Assembly (NCBI GenBank): GCA_963715565.1
Contig: OY970256.1
Location: 2,666,001-2,730,000 of the forward strand
Origin: JACVRN01 sp963715565
Lineage (GTDB): Bacteria; Acidobacteriota; Blastocatellia; Pyrinomonadales; Pyrinomonadaceae
Direction of reading: 5' to 3'
DNA length: 64,000 bases
Of this stretch, positions 34,601 to 42,616 are shown piece after piece. Under the pieces are notes generated by a model that worked only from the letters and a program-made list of their open reading frames with translations, was not told the origin of the DNA and ran no database searches. Both the position numbers and the translations under genes were made by a program. The first letter of the stretch is position 1. Every line of letters begins with the position of its first letter.

Positions 34601-34754
34601 CGACAATCTCCAAAATCCACGGCGCGCTCGATTCGGGGAGAGGGTCGCGGGCCAGGGCGTTTCAGGCTTTAAGTTCAGCAAATGGCGACTGGCATTTTCC
34701 AGTTTGATGTGCCATGCTTTCCGACTGAATCAACTACAACCGGGAGGAGCAATA

Positions 34755-35195
34755 ATGCCAGAGCAGGCGAAAAAAGGCGATACGGCAAAGGTCCACTACA
34801 CGGGCCGTTTGGAGAGCGGAGAGGTTTTTGATTCATCACGCGACGGCGACCCACTGGAATTCGAGGTCGGCTCGGGACAGGTCATCGCGGGCTTTGACGA
34901 AGGCATCGAGGGCATGACGGTTGGAGATCAAAAGACCATCGAGATCGAGCCGACGGAAGCTTACGGGCAGCGCGTCGATGCGCTCATACAATCAATCGGT
35001 CGCGAAGGCATCAAGCTCGACCGCGAGCCTGAAGTCGGCATGCGCCTCGGGCTCCAATTGCCCGACGGCAACGAGATTCCCGTCACCATCACGGAAGTCA
35101 CGCCCGACTCAATCACGATTGACGCCAATCACCCGCTCGCAGGCCAGAAGCTCATCTTCGACGTCGAGCTGGTCGACGTCAAACAAGCAGCGTAA
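34755..35195 (+). CDS. SlyD-like FKBP peptidyl-prolyl cis-trans isomerase
   Basis: A 146-residue cytosolic isomerase/chaperone. AKKGDTAKVHYTGRLESGEV and FEVGSGQVIAGFDEGIEGM are the FKBP core, followed by the insert-in-flap domain (about 70-115) and LAGQKLIFDVELVDV. The His/Cys-rich metal-binding tail of E. coli SlyD is missing. It accelerates proline isomerisation in folding. GGGAGGAGC lies 5 bp before ATG 34755, which settles the start. It is divergent from the VWFA pair. Confidence 0.95.
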   Translation: MPEQAKKGDTAKVHYTGRLESGEVFDSSRDGDPLEFEVGSGQVIAGFDEGIEGMTVGDQKTIEIEPTEAYGQRVDALIQSIGREGIKLDREPEVGMRLGLQLPDGNEIPVTITEVTPDSITIDANHPLAGQKLIFDVELVDVKQAA

Positions 35196-35196
35196 A

Positions 35197-35280
35197 AGCA
35201 ATGCAAAGTGCAAAATGCAGAATGCAGAATGAAAAGAAAGAGCTTCTTTAATTCTGCATTTTGCACTTTGACTTTTGCAT
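35197..35280. repeat. Heptamer palindrome, AATGCAA word family
   Basis: Words AATGCAA, AGTGCAA, AATGCAG, AATGCAG on the left, a loop GAAAAGAAAGAGCTTCTTTA and the reversed words on the right. It fits exactly between two convergent stop codons (35195 and 35281). Confidence 0.92.
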
Positions 35281-35760
35281 TTATTCTTCGTCTTCCGGCC
35301 CGACGCCGAAGTAGCGCATCCAGTCGGGCAGGTCTCCTTCGGCGACCGTGTCGTTTTCTTCGGGCGCATCTTCTCTTCCCTTTGCAGCTTCATCAAGGCG
35401 GCGTCGGAAATCACCGGAGCGCATGACCTGTGCGCCCAGTGCACGCACGTAAGCGGCGAGCGCGCGGTCGGAGGTGACGACCACGAGCGTCTTGCGCTCG
35501 CGCGAATGTTCGGCCAGTTCTTTGATGCGCTCGTCTGCGTTTGACCCGCGCGCTGCATAAAAAAGGCGCACGCCCCTGTAGGTCGAGCCGTCTGCAAAGT
35601 GCTGCTCGGGCGCGCCGTCGAACACGACCGTCACGCTCACGCGCCGCGAGCGCATGAGTTCCGCCGCTTCATTCATCAAACGACGCCGCGCCGCAGGCTT
35701 GTCCCTGTGCCAGCCCACCCTCTGCGCCATCACGTTGTTGCCGTCAACCAGGTAAGGCAT
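35281..35760 (-). CDS. NYN-domain RNase (YacP/Rae1-like)
   Basis: A 159-residue protein with the PIN-like NYN fold. It starts MPYLVDGNNVMAQRVGW (catalytic Asp about residue 6), has VTVVFDGAPEQHF (Asp about 48), GSNADERIKELAEH (Asp about 75) and LVVVTSDRALAAYVRALGAQVMRS (Asp about 97). The Bacillus relative Rae1/YacP is a ribosome-associated mRNA endonuclease. The C-terminus is an acidic extension of about 40 residues. The start follows TGGTT without a strong site. Confidence 0.9.
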   Translation of the reverse strand: MPYLVDGNNVMAQRVGWHRDKPAARRRLMNEAAELMRSRRVSVTVVFDGAPEQHFADGSTYRGVRLFYAARGSNADERIKELAEHSRERKTLVVVTSDRALAAYVRALGAQVMRSGDFRRRLDEAAKGREDAPEENDTVAEGDLPDWMRYFGVGPEDEE

Positions 35761-35764
35761 AAGA

Positions 35765-35851
35765 GAATTTTCGATTTTGGATTTGCGATTTGCGATTTAA
35801 AAGAAAAAGCTTTGTTGCTTTCTTTAAATCGCAAATCCAAAATCGAAAATT
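35765..35851. repeat. Heptamer palindrome, ATTTGCG word, arms unequal by one unit
   Basis: Left arm words: ATTTTCG, ATTTTGG, ATTTGCG, ATTTGCG, ATTTAAA. The right arm reverse complement reads the same except that ATTTGCG occurs once. The loop region is AAGAAAAAGCTTTGTTGCTTTCTT. It lies between two co-directional minus-strand genes, 2-5 bp from each. Confidence 0.93.
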
Positions 35852-35853
35852 AC

Positions 35854-36567
35854 TTATATCACTGTCTGACCGTAATCGCAGTACTCGACGATTGGGCAGC
35901 GTTCGCACAAGGGGTCGCGCGGGCGGCAAAGAGTGCGACCGTGGCGTATGAGGTTGACGTGAAAGGAATAGAATTTTCCCTCGGGCACTGTGCGGTTCAT
36001 GATTTCGTGTGCGCGACGGTCGGTGCATTTTTGCGGGATGAGGCCGACGCGGCGCAGTATGCGGAAGATGTGCGTGTCGAGCGGGAAGACCTCTTTGCGA
36101 CAGGCGAACAGCAGCGTACACGCGATGGTCTTCGGGCCGATGCCGCGAAATTGTTGTAAATAGCTTGTGGCCGCTTCCTCGTCCAGCTCATGCAGAAAAT
36201 CGAGGTCGAGCGTGCCGTGCTCATCTTTAATTTGTCGCAGGAGGTCTTTGATGACCGTCGCTTTCTGATTGCTGAGGCCGCCTTCGCGTATGGTCGTGGC
36301 AATGGTTTCGGTGCGTGCGCGCAGAACTTTGTCCCAGGTGGGAAAGCGTTTTTTGAGCGCGGCAAAGGTACGCCTGCTGTTGGTGTCCGAGGTGGCCTGC
36401 GACAAAATAATCTTGACGAGCATGTCCAAGGGATCGGACGAACGACGGTTCAAGGGCACGCCGTAAACGCGCTCAAGATTCTGTATGATGTAGTGTACGG
36501 GTTTGTCTGTGGCGGAAAATTCTTCCGCTTCCCGGTTGGCCGTCTTACCCGGCGAGGACGCGCTCAT
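35854..36567 (-). CDS. nth: Endonuclease III-type DNA glycosylase
   Basis: A 237-residue HhH-GPD base-excision enzyme. IILSQATSDTNSRRTFAAL (about 52-70), hairpin-helix-hairpin FRGIGPKTIACTLLF with the catalytic Lys near 142, FPLDTHIFRILRRVGL with the catalytic Asp near 159, and the iron-sulfur cysteines CRPRDPLCERCPIVEYC (about 213-229). It removes oxidised pyrimidines and nicks the abasic site. GIGPKT instead of the canonical GVGRKT places it in a less-studied branch. The ATG lies 23 bp inside the end of bshA, so the two are co-translated. Confidence 0.92.
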   Translation of the reverse strand: MSASSPGKTANREAEEFSATDKPVHYIIQNLERVYGVPLNRRSSDPLDMLVKIILSQATSDTNSRRTFAALKKRFPTWDKVLRARTETIATTIREGGLSNQKATVIKDLLRQIKDEHGTLDLDFLHELDEEAATSYLQQFRGIGPKTIACTLLFACRKEVFPLDTHIFRILRRVGLIPQKCTDRRAHEIMNRTVPEGKFYSFHVNLIRHGRTLCRPRDPLCERCPIVEYCDYGQTVI

Positions 36568-37669
36568 AAAAATTTATGTACTGTGGGATAACAAGGTCCG
36601 TGCTGTAACGAGAGACGGCGGATTCGCGCGCGCGCGTGCCCATCTCGCGTCTGAAATCTTCATCCTTGAGCAAGCGCGCAGCGTCCGCGCTCATCTTTTC
36701 CACGTCGCCTACGTCGCTCAAAAATCCGGTCTCGCCGTCCGTCACGACTTCCGGAATGCCGCCGACGCGAGAGGCTATGACGGGCACTTCGCAAGCCATC
36801 GCTTCGAGCGCCGCAAGCCCGAAAGATTCCTGCTCGCTGGGAAGCAGGAGCACGTCCGCGACCGAAAGATAATCTACAATCTTCGGCTGCTTGCCGACGA
36901 ACACGCAGAACTCTGCGACGTTCAGACAGCGCGCGCGGTGCTCTACGTTGACGCGCTCCGGCCCGTCGCCGACCATCACGAGCCGCGCGTTCACGCCTCT
37001 TTGCCTCGTGCGCGCCAGAATCTCCACGCAATCGACGGGTCGCTTGACGGGCCGAAAGTTTGAGACGTGAACCAGAAGCCGCTCGCCGTTCGGCGCAAGC
37101 TCCGCGCGCAGGGCTTCGTTCGGATGTCTTTGATAATCCGAGTCGCAGATAAAATTCGGAATCACTTCGATGCGGTTAAACTGAAAAGTCTCTTCCGTCT
37201 CGCGCTTCAGGTAATGCGAGATGGCCGTCACACCGTCCGACTGTGCGATGCCGTAGCGCGTGATGGGCAGGTAGGAACGGTCTGCGCCGACGAGCGTGAT
37301 GTCCGTGCCATGCAGCGTTGTAATTACTGGAAGACGGCGTTGCGGCTTCAAAGATTCGCGCGCGAGGATGGCGCTGATGGAATGCGGGATGGCGTAATGC
37401 ACATGGAGCAGGTCAAGATTTTCATGCTCGGCGACGGTCGCCATCTTGGTCGCCAAAGCGAGCGTGTACGGCTGATGCTCAAAGAGCGGGTAAGACATCA
37501 TCTCAACTTCGTGAAAGCGCACGCGCTCGTTCAATTCCGTCAGGCGTGTGGGCAAAGCCGAAGCTATAAAATGCACCGTGTGCCCGCGCGCGGCCAGCTC
37601 CTTGCCCAGCTCGGAGCCGACAATCCCGCTTCCACCGTAAGTCGGATAAACAGTGATGCCGATGTTCAT
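36545..37669 (-). CDS. bshA: N-acetyl-alpha-D-glucosaminyl L-malate synthase BshA
   Basis: A 374-residue GT4 glycosyltransferase for the first step of bacillithiol synthesis, joining GlcNAc from UDP-GlcNAc to L-malate. MNIGITVYPTYGGSGIVGSE at the start, LLHVHYAIPHSISA, TTLHGTDITLVG (about 107), VSNFRPVKRPVD (about 203) and the donor-binding EQESFGLAALEAMACEVPVIA (about 288) fit BshA well. Length is normal. It overlaps nth by 23 bp. The deacetylase for the next step is 3.3 kb away at 40990. A heptamer palindrome starts 12 bp upstream of its ATG. Confidence 0.93.
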   Translation of the reverse strand: MNIGITVYPTYGGSGIVGSELGKELAARGHTVHFIASALPTRLTELNERVRFHEVEMMSYPLFEHQPYTLALATKMATVAEHENLDLLHVHYAIPHSISAILARESLKPQRRLPVITTLHGTDITLVGADRSYLPITRYGIAQSDGVTAISHYLKRETEETFQFNRIEVIPNFICDSDYQRHPNEALRAELAPNGERLLVHVSNFRPVKRPVDCVEILARTRQRGVNARLVMVGDGPERVNVEHRARCLNVAEFCVFVGKQPKIVDYLSVADVLLLPSEQESFGLAALEAMACEVPVIASRVGGIPEVVTDGETGFLSDVGDVEKMSADAARLLKDEDFRREMGTRARESAVSRYSTDLVIPQYINFYERVLAG

Positions 37670-37674
37670 GATGC

Positions 37675-37755
37675 AGTTTTCAGTTTTTAGTTTTCAGTTT
37701 TCAGAAAAGACGGGCAGGCTTGTGCTCTTTTCTGAAAACTGAAAACTAAAAACTG
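37675..37755. repeat. Heptamer palindrome, TTTTCAG word, perfect 30-bp arms
   Basis: Left arm 37681-37710 and right arm 37726-37755 are complementary at all 30 positions. The left arm reads CAGTTTT, TAGTTTT, CAGTTTT, CAGAAAA; a further CAGTTTT word precedes it at 37675. The loop is 15 bases. It lies directly upstream of bshA. Confidence 0.93.
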
Positions 37756-37819
37756 TTTGCTGATTTTACCAGTAAGCGTGATTGAAGTCCCGGCGGGAGC
37801 GGGCGTGCAATGAGGGCAC

Positions 37820-37865
37820 AAAAAAATTCGAGAGGCAGACAACCCTCGCAATTGTCTGCCTCTCG
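37820..37865 (-). terminator. Rho-independent terminator reading leftward
   Basis: Perfect 14-bp stem CGAGAGGCAGACAA (37829-37842) with 37852-37865 and a 9-base loop. On the minus strand the stem is followed by AA and seven Ts. No protein gene lies upstream on the minus strand: the next gene to the right, nfu, is on the plus strand. It therefore ends an unannotated transcript or protects bshA from read-through. Confidence 0.75.
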
Positions 37866-38121
37866 TCCTCAACTTGTCTCACCTGTAAAGGGGGGTCAAG
37901 CGAGGGATAGAATTGTACGGTTGCTGACGTAGTCTTAGCAATACTCCTTTTGGGGGATATTTCTGTTAAATTTTTGGGTCAAAACTAAATAAAGCCCGGT
38001 AAAATTACGGTGCTACAGAGCGCGGCCCCAACGCATCAAATTGTCTTGCGCCGGAGAGCCGAGATTGCGTATGGGACGTTGACTGCTCCGGTGCGCTTCG
38101 GCAAAGAGCCGTGAAAGAGAG

Positions 38122-38127
38122 TATAAT
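38122..38127 (+). promoter_or_regulatory. Possible -10 box of nfu
   Basis: A perfect TATAAT at 38122-38127, 79 bp upstream of the nfu ATG. No good -35 box is found at 16-18 bp, so the promoter may need an activator. Confidence 0.4.
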
Positions 38128-38205
38128 TCAGTTATTCTTTTACTCGTACTTATTTAGACGCGCGCTTTTAGAGAGACAACCAGCGCGCAGAGCTTTGGAG
38201 ATGTG

Positions 38206-38766
38206 ATGCCGAAAATCAGTGACATACAGGAAACGCCGAATCCGAACGCGGTCAAATTTATACTCAAAGAGCCCGTCAGCAACGGCACGGCCCGCCAGTT
38301 TGCTTCCAGCGCCGATGCCGCAGACGACCCTTTGGCCCGCGCGCTTTTTGAAGTGGGCGAAGTCGCCTCCGTGTTCTACATGGACCGTATGATTACGGTC
38401 GAGAAGGGGGACGAGGCGGATTGGGACGAGTTGTTGCCGAAATTGGCCGTGCCGATTCGCGCCGCCGAATCGACGACCGAAGCGGCCAGCGCCGCAGCCG
38501 CAGCCGTTGGTGGAGCCATCGCGGCTGTGACGAGCGACGACCCGCGTCTCGTACGTATCAACGAAATTCTGGACGAGCGCATACGTCCAGCCCTAGCGGG
38601 CGACGGTGGCTGGCTGGAGGTGCTGAGCTTGAAAGAACACACGCTCGCCATACGCTATCAGGGCGCGTGCGGCAGTTGTCCAAGCTCACTGTCGGGGACG
38701 TTGATGGCTATCGAAGGAATGCTCAGGGCCGAAGTAGACCCGGAGCTAGAAGTCATCGCGGCCTAA
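38206..38766 (+). CDS. Nfu-type iron-sulfur scaffold protein
   Basis: A 186-residue protein with two domains. The Nfu N-terminal domain starts ISDIQETPNPNAVKFIL (about 4-20). The NifU C-terminal domain (about 110-186) has RPALAGDGGWLEVL and the cluster-binding CxxC in YQGACGSCPSSLSGT (Cys near 157 and 160). An Ala-rich linker separates them. Nfu proteins carry Fe-S clusters from the assembly machinery to target enzymes; nth nearby is one such client class, but no link is shown. ATG 38206 is chosen over GTG 38203; GGAG lies 5 bp upstream. A strong terminator follows. Confidence 0.93.
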   Translation: MPKISDIQETPNPNAVKFILKEPVSNGTARQFASSADAADDPLARALFEVGEVASVFYMDRMITVEKGDEADWDELLPKLAVPIRAAESTTEAASAAAAAVGGAIAAVTSDDPRLVRINEILDERIRPALAGDGGWLEVLSLKEHTLAIRYQGACGSCPSSLSGTLMAIEGMLRAEVDPELEVIAA

Positions 38767-38794
38767 ACGCGGCTCTTTTCATCAAGCAGAACGG

Positions 38795-38831
38795 AAGCGG
38801 CGAGTCCTTTGGGGGAACTCGCCGCTTTTTT
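38795..38831 (+). terminator. Rho-independent terminator of nfu
   Basis: AAGCGGCGAGT (38795-38805) pairs perfectly with ACTCGCCGCTT around an 11-base loop, followed by a T-run. It starts 28 bp after the nfu stop. Confidence 0.85.
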
Positions 38832-38993
38832 CAGAGTAGCATCTTCCTATCCTTCTTTTTCTATAATTACTTCGCGGCGGAAATTAGTTCCCTGAATTTG
38901 TCTTTTCGGAACTGACGGGCGCTCTGCGCGTGTAATAATGCGGTCGGAATCACGCCTGCAAGTACCAGAATCAAGCTATCAACAGGAGCAGAA

Positions 38994-40901
38994 ATGATCA
39001 TCTCTCGTCTTTTCTCCCTAACGGTCGCGGCCCTTTGTGTAGTCTCTCTCACGGCTACGGCCAGCGCACAGGCAGGAGCAACGAAGCCCGCCGTCTCTAC
39101 GGAGAAGCCTGCGGCACCGCGCCGTTCAACAAAAGCACCGGCAGACCCATTACTGGAAGCGCGACGCCAGATGGCGACGACGCTGGTGATTAATCTGGCG
39201 GACGAGGCGCGCTCATTTCGTAGCGGGATGCTTGCCGCGCGTGTTCAGGCGCGCGCCGCAGATGCTTTGTGGGAAGTGGACAACGAGCGTGCGCGCGCTC
39301 TTTTCCGTCGCGCGTGGGAGGCCGCAGACACAGCCGACCGCGAGAATCTGCGCCGCGCGGAAGAACAACGCCGCGCGCAACAGGCTGCGACCGGCAGTTA
39401 TGCGCAGGGCGGCACGCCCAACCTGCGCGCGGAAGTCCTGAGGCTCGCGGCGCGTCGCGACCGTGCACTCGGCGAAGAGTTTTTAGCCAAGCTCGACGAA
39501 GCGAAAAAACAAGATGACGCGAGCGGCACGAATAGGAATGAAACAGCCCTCTCGCGCCTTGACCCTTCGCGCCCCACGCAATCCATGCAGCAGCGTTTGC
39601 AGCTCGCGCAATCGCTCCTCCAATCTGACGAAACAGAGCGCGCCGTAGAGTTCGCAGACCCCGTGCTTGAACGCCCGACCATGCAGGGTCTCTCTTTCCT
39701 GTCGCGGCTGAGGGAGAAAAACGCGAAGGCGGCTGACGAGCGATATGCGGCGATGCTTGCGCGTGCTGTGCTCGATCCACAGTCGGATGCGAACACCGTC
39801 TCGCTCCTGGCCTCTTACGTTTTCACGCCCCATCTTTTCATCACGCTCGATCCGGAGGGCAGCGTTAACAGCAGCCGCTTTAACGCGGAGGTTCCGCCGC
39901 CCGATGTTCCACAGCTCAAGAGCGCCTACCTGCGCGCCGCCGCACAGATTCTACTGCGTCCACTGCCGCCTGCGGACCAGGACCCGACCACATCGGGGCG
40001 CACCGGAATTTATTTCGTCATCGCGCGCCTGCTCCCGCTCTTTGACCGCTTCGCGCCCGACGGAGCGCCCGCCCTGCGCGCTCAACTTGCGGCTCTGGCG
40101 CAGAGCGTTTCGGATGAGCTGCGCAACGGCAAGAACGAATGGCTGACCGAAGGGCTCGTGCCTGATGAAGAACAGCCGACGGACGAATTAAAGGGTGCGC
40201 TTGAAGAGGCGGAGCGCGAGACAAATCCGGAGCGGCGCAACTCGGCTTACGCAACCGCCGCGCTGGCCGCAGCCAGAAAGGGCGACCTGCGCGCGCGTGA
40301 TTATGCTGACAAGATTGAAGACACGGTGATGCGCAAGTCTGCGCGCGCCTACGTGGATTACGAGCTGTTGGCCGCGGCTCTCAAGCGCAAGGACGCGCAG
40401 GAAGCGGCGAGGCTCGCGCGCACTGGCGAGCTGACGAATATTCAACGCGTCTGGGGCTACACGGAAGCGGCGCGACTTTTCATCAAGTCGGACCCGGCGC
40501 GTGCGACAGAGCTTTTAGAGGAGGCCGCGACCGAAGCACGGCGCATCGGAGGCACAGACGCAGACCGCGTGCGTGCGCTCGTCGCGGTCGCCACGCAGAT
40601 GTTCGAGATTAGTCGCCAGCGCGGCTGGGAGCTGATGTCGGAAGTCGTCAAGGCGTCGAATTCCGCTGAAGGTTTTACAGGCGAAGACGGAAGAATCGTG
40701 GCGCGTTTTTCCACCAAGGGCTCGACTTCGCTTTCCACTTCCTCCATGCCCGCGTTCGATCTGGCTGGCATCTTCGCCGCGCTCGCCCGAGACGATATGA
40801 ACCGCGCCGTCGAGCTGGCGAAAGACTTCGACACGGAAGCCCCACGCGCCGCCGCCACGCTCGCCATCGCCCGCACCGTTCTGAATGAAAAAAGGAAATA
40901 A
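38994..40901 (+). CDS. Secreted alpha-helical hypothetical protein
   Basis: A 635-residue protein with a signal peptide (MIISRLFSLTVAALCVVSLT, cleavage near ASAQA at about 26). The rest is predicted helical and rich in Ala, Arg and Glu, with repeated helical pairs such as ALFRRAWEAADTADRENLRR and AARLFIKSDPARATELLEEA, recalling TPR-like solenoids without clear TPR consensus. It ends VELAKDFDTEAPRAAATLAIAR. Proteins of this kind are frequent in Acidobacteriota; function unknown. AGGAG lies 7 bp before the ATG. The stop is 5 bp before a perfect heptamer palindrome. Confidence 0.75.
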   Translation: MIISRLFSLTVAALCVVSLTATASAQAGATKPAVSTEKPAAPRRSTKAPADPLLEARRQMATTLVINLADEARSFRSGMLAARVQARAADALWEVDNERARALFRRAWEAADTADRENLRRAEEQRRAQQAATGSYAQGGTPNLRAEVLRLAARRDRALGEEFLAKLDEAKKQDDASGTNRNETALSRLDPSRPTQSMQQRLQLAQSLLQSDETERAVEFADPVLERPTMQGLSFLSRLREKNAKAADERYAAMLARAVLDPQSDANTVSLLASYVFTPHLFITLDPEGSVNSSRFNAEVPPPDVPQLKSAYLRAAAQILLRPLPPADQDPTTSGRTGIYFVIARLLPLFDRFAPDGAPALRAQLAALAQSVSDELRNGKNEWLTEGLVPDEEQPTDELKGALEEAERETNPERRNSAYATAALAAARKGDLRARDYADKIEDTVMRKSARAYVDYELLAAALKRKDAQEAARLARTGELTNIQRVWGYTEAARLFIKSDPARATELLEEAATEARRIGGTDADRVRALVAVATQMFEISRQRGWELMSEVVKASNSAEGFTGEDGRIVARFSTKGSTSLSTSSMPAFDLAGIFAALARDDMNRAVELAKDFDTEAPRAAATLAIARTVLNEKRK

Positions 40902-40906
40902 GAAAT

Positions 40907-40996
40907 TTCGTAAATCGTAAATCGTGAATCGTAAATAGACGAACGAGCGATAAACAGCTTTTCTCTATTTACGATTCACGATTTACGATTTACGAA
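40907..40996. repeat. Heptamer palindrome, AAATCGT word, perfect 33-bp arms
   Basis: Left arm 40907-40939 and right arm 40964-40996 are complementary at all 33 positions. The left arm is built of TAAATCG, TAAATCG, TGAATCG, TAAATAG. The right arm contains the TAA stop of the minus-strand bshB1 (40990-40992). Confidence 0.95.
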
Positions 40997-41736
40997 TAAA
41001 TGTTCATCGGGCGCGTCAGGAGCGCGAAGGGGTCTTCGACGTTGAGGGCTTCGCGGACGTAGAAGGCTTCGCCCGCCGCCGCGCCGATGAGCGAGCCGTA
41101 GTAACGCATGCGGAATTCAATCTGCTGTAAAAAACCTTTGCTGCTGATGCGCGTCTCGGGCTCGGACGAATCAGGACGGTAGAACTGCGAGGCGTGCGCC
41201 TTGATAGCTTCCATCTTTTCCGCGACGAAATCCGAAACATCGACGATAAAAGAAGGCACGACGTGGCGCGAATAGACCGCGTGCGCCAGCGCAGGCATGG
41301 GCACGGAATCCAGCCCTGAGCTTTCATCATAACGACGCATGCTGGCGAGGCGCGCCGCTTCGCGCACTATACGCGCGGTTGCCGCGTGGTCCGGGTGCGG
41401 GTCGTCCCAGTGAGAGGTGAGCATCACGCGCGGCTCGTAGGTGCGTATCATCCTCACCATCGCGGTGCGTGATTCTTCCGTGAGCCAGACGTGGCCGTCC
41501 GGCTGCTCAAGATTAAGCCGCACGTCGAGCTTCATAATCCGCGCCGCCTCAATCGACTCCTGCGCGCGTCCCTCGATAGTTCCGCGTGTGCCCATCTCGC
41601 CGCGCGTCATGTCAAGCACGCCCGTGCGATAGCCCAAAGACTTCAACTTGAGCAGCGTGCCCGCCGCCGTCAGCTCCGCATCATCCGGGTGCGAGAAGAC
41701 GGCCAGCACGTCCAGCTTTACCTTTTCATCGCTCAT
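40990..41736 (-). CDS. bshB1: Bacillithiol biosynthesis deacetylase BshB1 (PIG-L family)
   Basis: A 248-residue PIG-L-type zinc deacetylase. LDVLAVFSHPDDAELTAAGT contains the zinc-binding HPDD (about residue 14). The run GVLDMTRGEMGTRGTIEGRA, then EAARIMKLDVRLNLEQPDGH (about 65-85), is diagnostic of BshB1 rather than other PIG-L enzymes. DDPHPDHAATARIVREAA gives the third zinc His. It removes the acetyl group from GlcNAc-malate in the second bacillithiol step, after BshA. The start MSDEKVKLD at 41736 has only a weak site; a long open frame upstream is not conserved. bshC is not in the window. Confidence 0.9.
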   Translation of the reverse strand: MSDEKVKLDVLAVFSHPDDAELTAAGTLLKLKSLGYRTGVLDMTRGEMGTRGTIEGRAQESIEAARIMKLDVRLNLEQPDGHVWLTEESRTAMVRMIRTYEPRVMLTSHWDDPHPDHAATARIVREAARLASMRRYDESSGLDSVPMPALAHAVYSRHVVPSFIVDVSDFVAEKMEAIKAHASQFYRPDSSEPETRISSKGFLQQIEFRMRYYGSLIGAAAGEAFYVREALNVEDPFALLTRPMNIYS

Positions 41737-41837
41737 ATGGAGATTGTGTATCGTAACGCACAAGGCCCGGTCAAGCGCAGAGTTTGACCGTTGGGCCTTC
41801 GCTTGTGTAGCCTTGGGCAATCTGGAAAGGAAAAGCG

Positions 41838-42614
41838 ATGCAGTTGACGGTCCTCGGGTCGGGCACATCCGTCCCTCATCCGCGCCGCGCTTCAAGCGCG
41901 CACTGGCTGGCTTGTGAGGGCGGCTCGCTTCTGCTCGACGCCTCGGCTTCAGCCGTGCATCGCATGGCGCAGGAAGGTTTCGACTGGGTAAATCTGGATG
42001 CAATCTGGATTAGCCACTTTCATCTGGACCACGTGGGAGGACTCGCACCCTTCCTGTTTGGGACCAAGCACGCGCCGCAAACACAGGAGCGCCGCAAGCC
42101 GCTCACAGTCTATGGCCCGCGCGGATTGAAAAAACTTTTCGAGGGCTTTGACCGCGCGGGCGACTATCGCCTGACGCAACAGCCCTTCCCGCTGGAGTTT
42201 CGCGAAGTGAGCCCGCTGGAAAATTTCGAGCTGCTGCCGGGACTCGCGGCCCGCACCTTCAAGACACCGCACACGAGCGAAAGCCTTGCCCTTCGCCTGA
42301 CGTATGAAACTGGCGCTTCGCTCTGCTACACTTCGGACACCGGCTATACAGAATCGCTCGCCGATTTCGCCTCGGGCGTTGACCTCTTTGTGATGGAGTG
42401 CTCTTTCCGGCGAGAGAAGCCCGTCGAGACTCATCTGGAATTAAAGGACGCGATGCTTTTGGCCGAGCGAGCACGCCCGCGCCGAGTGCTCCTCGCGCAT
42501 CTCTATCCGGAATGGGACAACGTGGACTTGAGCGCGGAAGCTGCGAAGCTCTGGCCCGGCGAAACTATTGAAGCCACAGACGGTCTGCGATTGGAGATAA
42601 CAAAAGAAGGGTAG
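41838..42614 (+). CDS. MBL-fold hydrolase, ribonuclease Z-like
   Basis: A 258-residue metallo-beta-lactamase-fold protein. MQLTVLGSGTSVPHPRRASS at the start, the zinc motif ISHFHLDHVGGLAPFLF (about residues 55-70), PHTSESLALRL, CYTSDTGYTESL (Asp about 168) and VLLAHLYPEWD (His about 217) are arranged as in RNase Z and its relatives. The substrate-binding arm of true tRNase Z is not evident, so the substrate may not be tRNA. GGAAAGGAAAAG precedes the ATG. It is separated by 2 bp from the next gene. Confidence 0.88.
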   Translation: MQLTVLGSGTSVPHPRRASSAHWLACEGGSLLLDASASAVHRMAQEGFDWVNLDAIWISHFHLDHVGGLAPFLFGTKHAPQTQERRKPLTVYGPRGLKKLFEGFDRAGDYRLTQQPFPLEFREVSPLENFELLPGLAARTFKTPHTSESLALRLTYETGASLCYTSDTGYTESLADFASGVDLFVMECSFRREKPVETHLELKDAMLLAERARPRRVLLAHLYPEWDNVDLSAEAAKLWPGETIEATDGLRLEITKEG

Positions 42615-42616
42615 CA

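Larger units (their letters stand above)
37670..38205. other. 536-bp intergenic region between bshA and nfu
   Basis: From left to right: heptamer palindrome (37675-37755), a minus-strand terminator-like hairpin (37820-37865), an unassigned AT-richer stretch (37866-38120) that could encode a short minus-strand RNA, and the promoter region of nfu with TATAAT at 38122-38127. No protein gene longer than about 20 codons is convincing. Confidence 0.6.

Noticed and set aside
37879..37944. A 20-codon minus-strand ORF starting at TTG after AAGGAG
   Set aside because: The distance between AAGGAG and the TTG is only two bases and no family is recognised. It is mentioned only as an alternative reading of the candidate small RNA.
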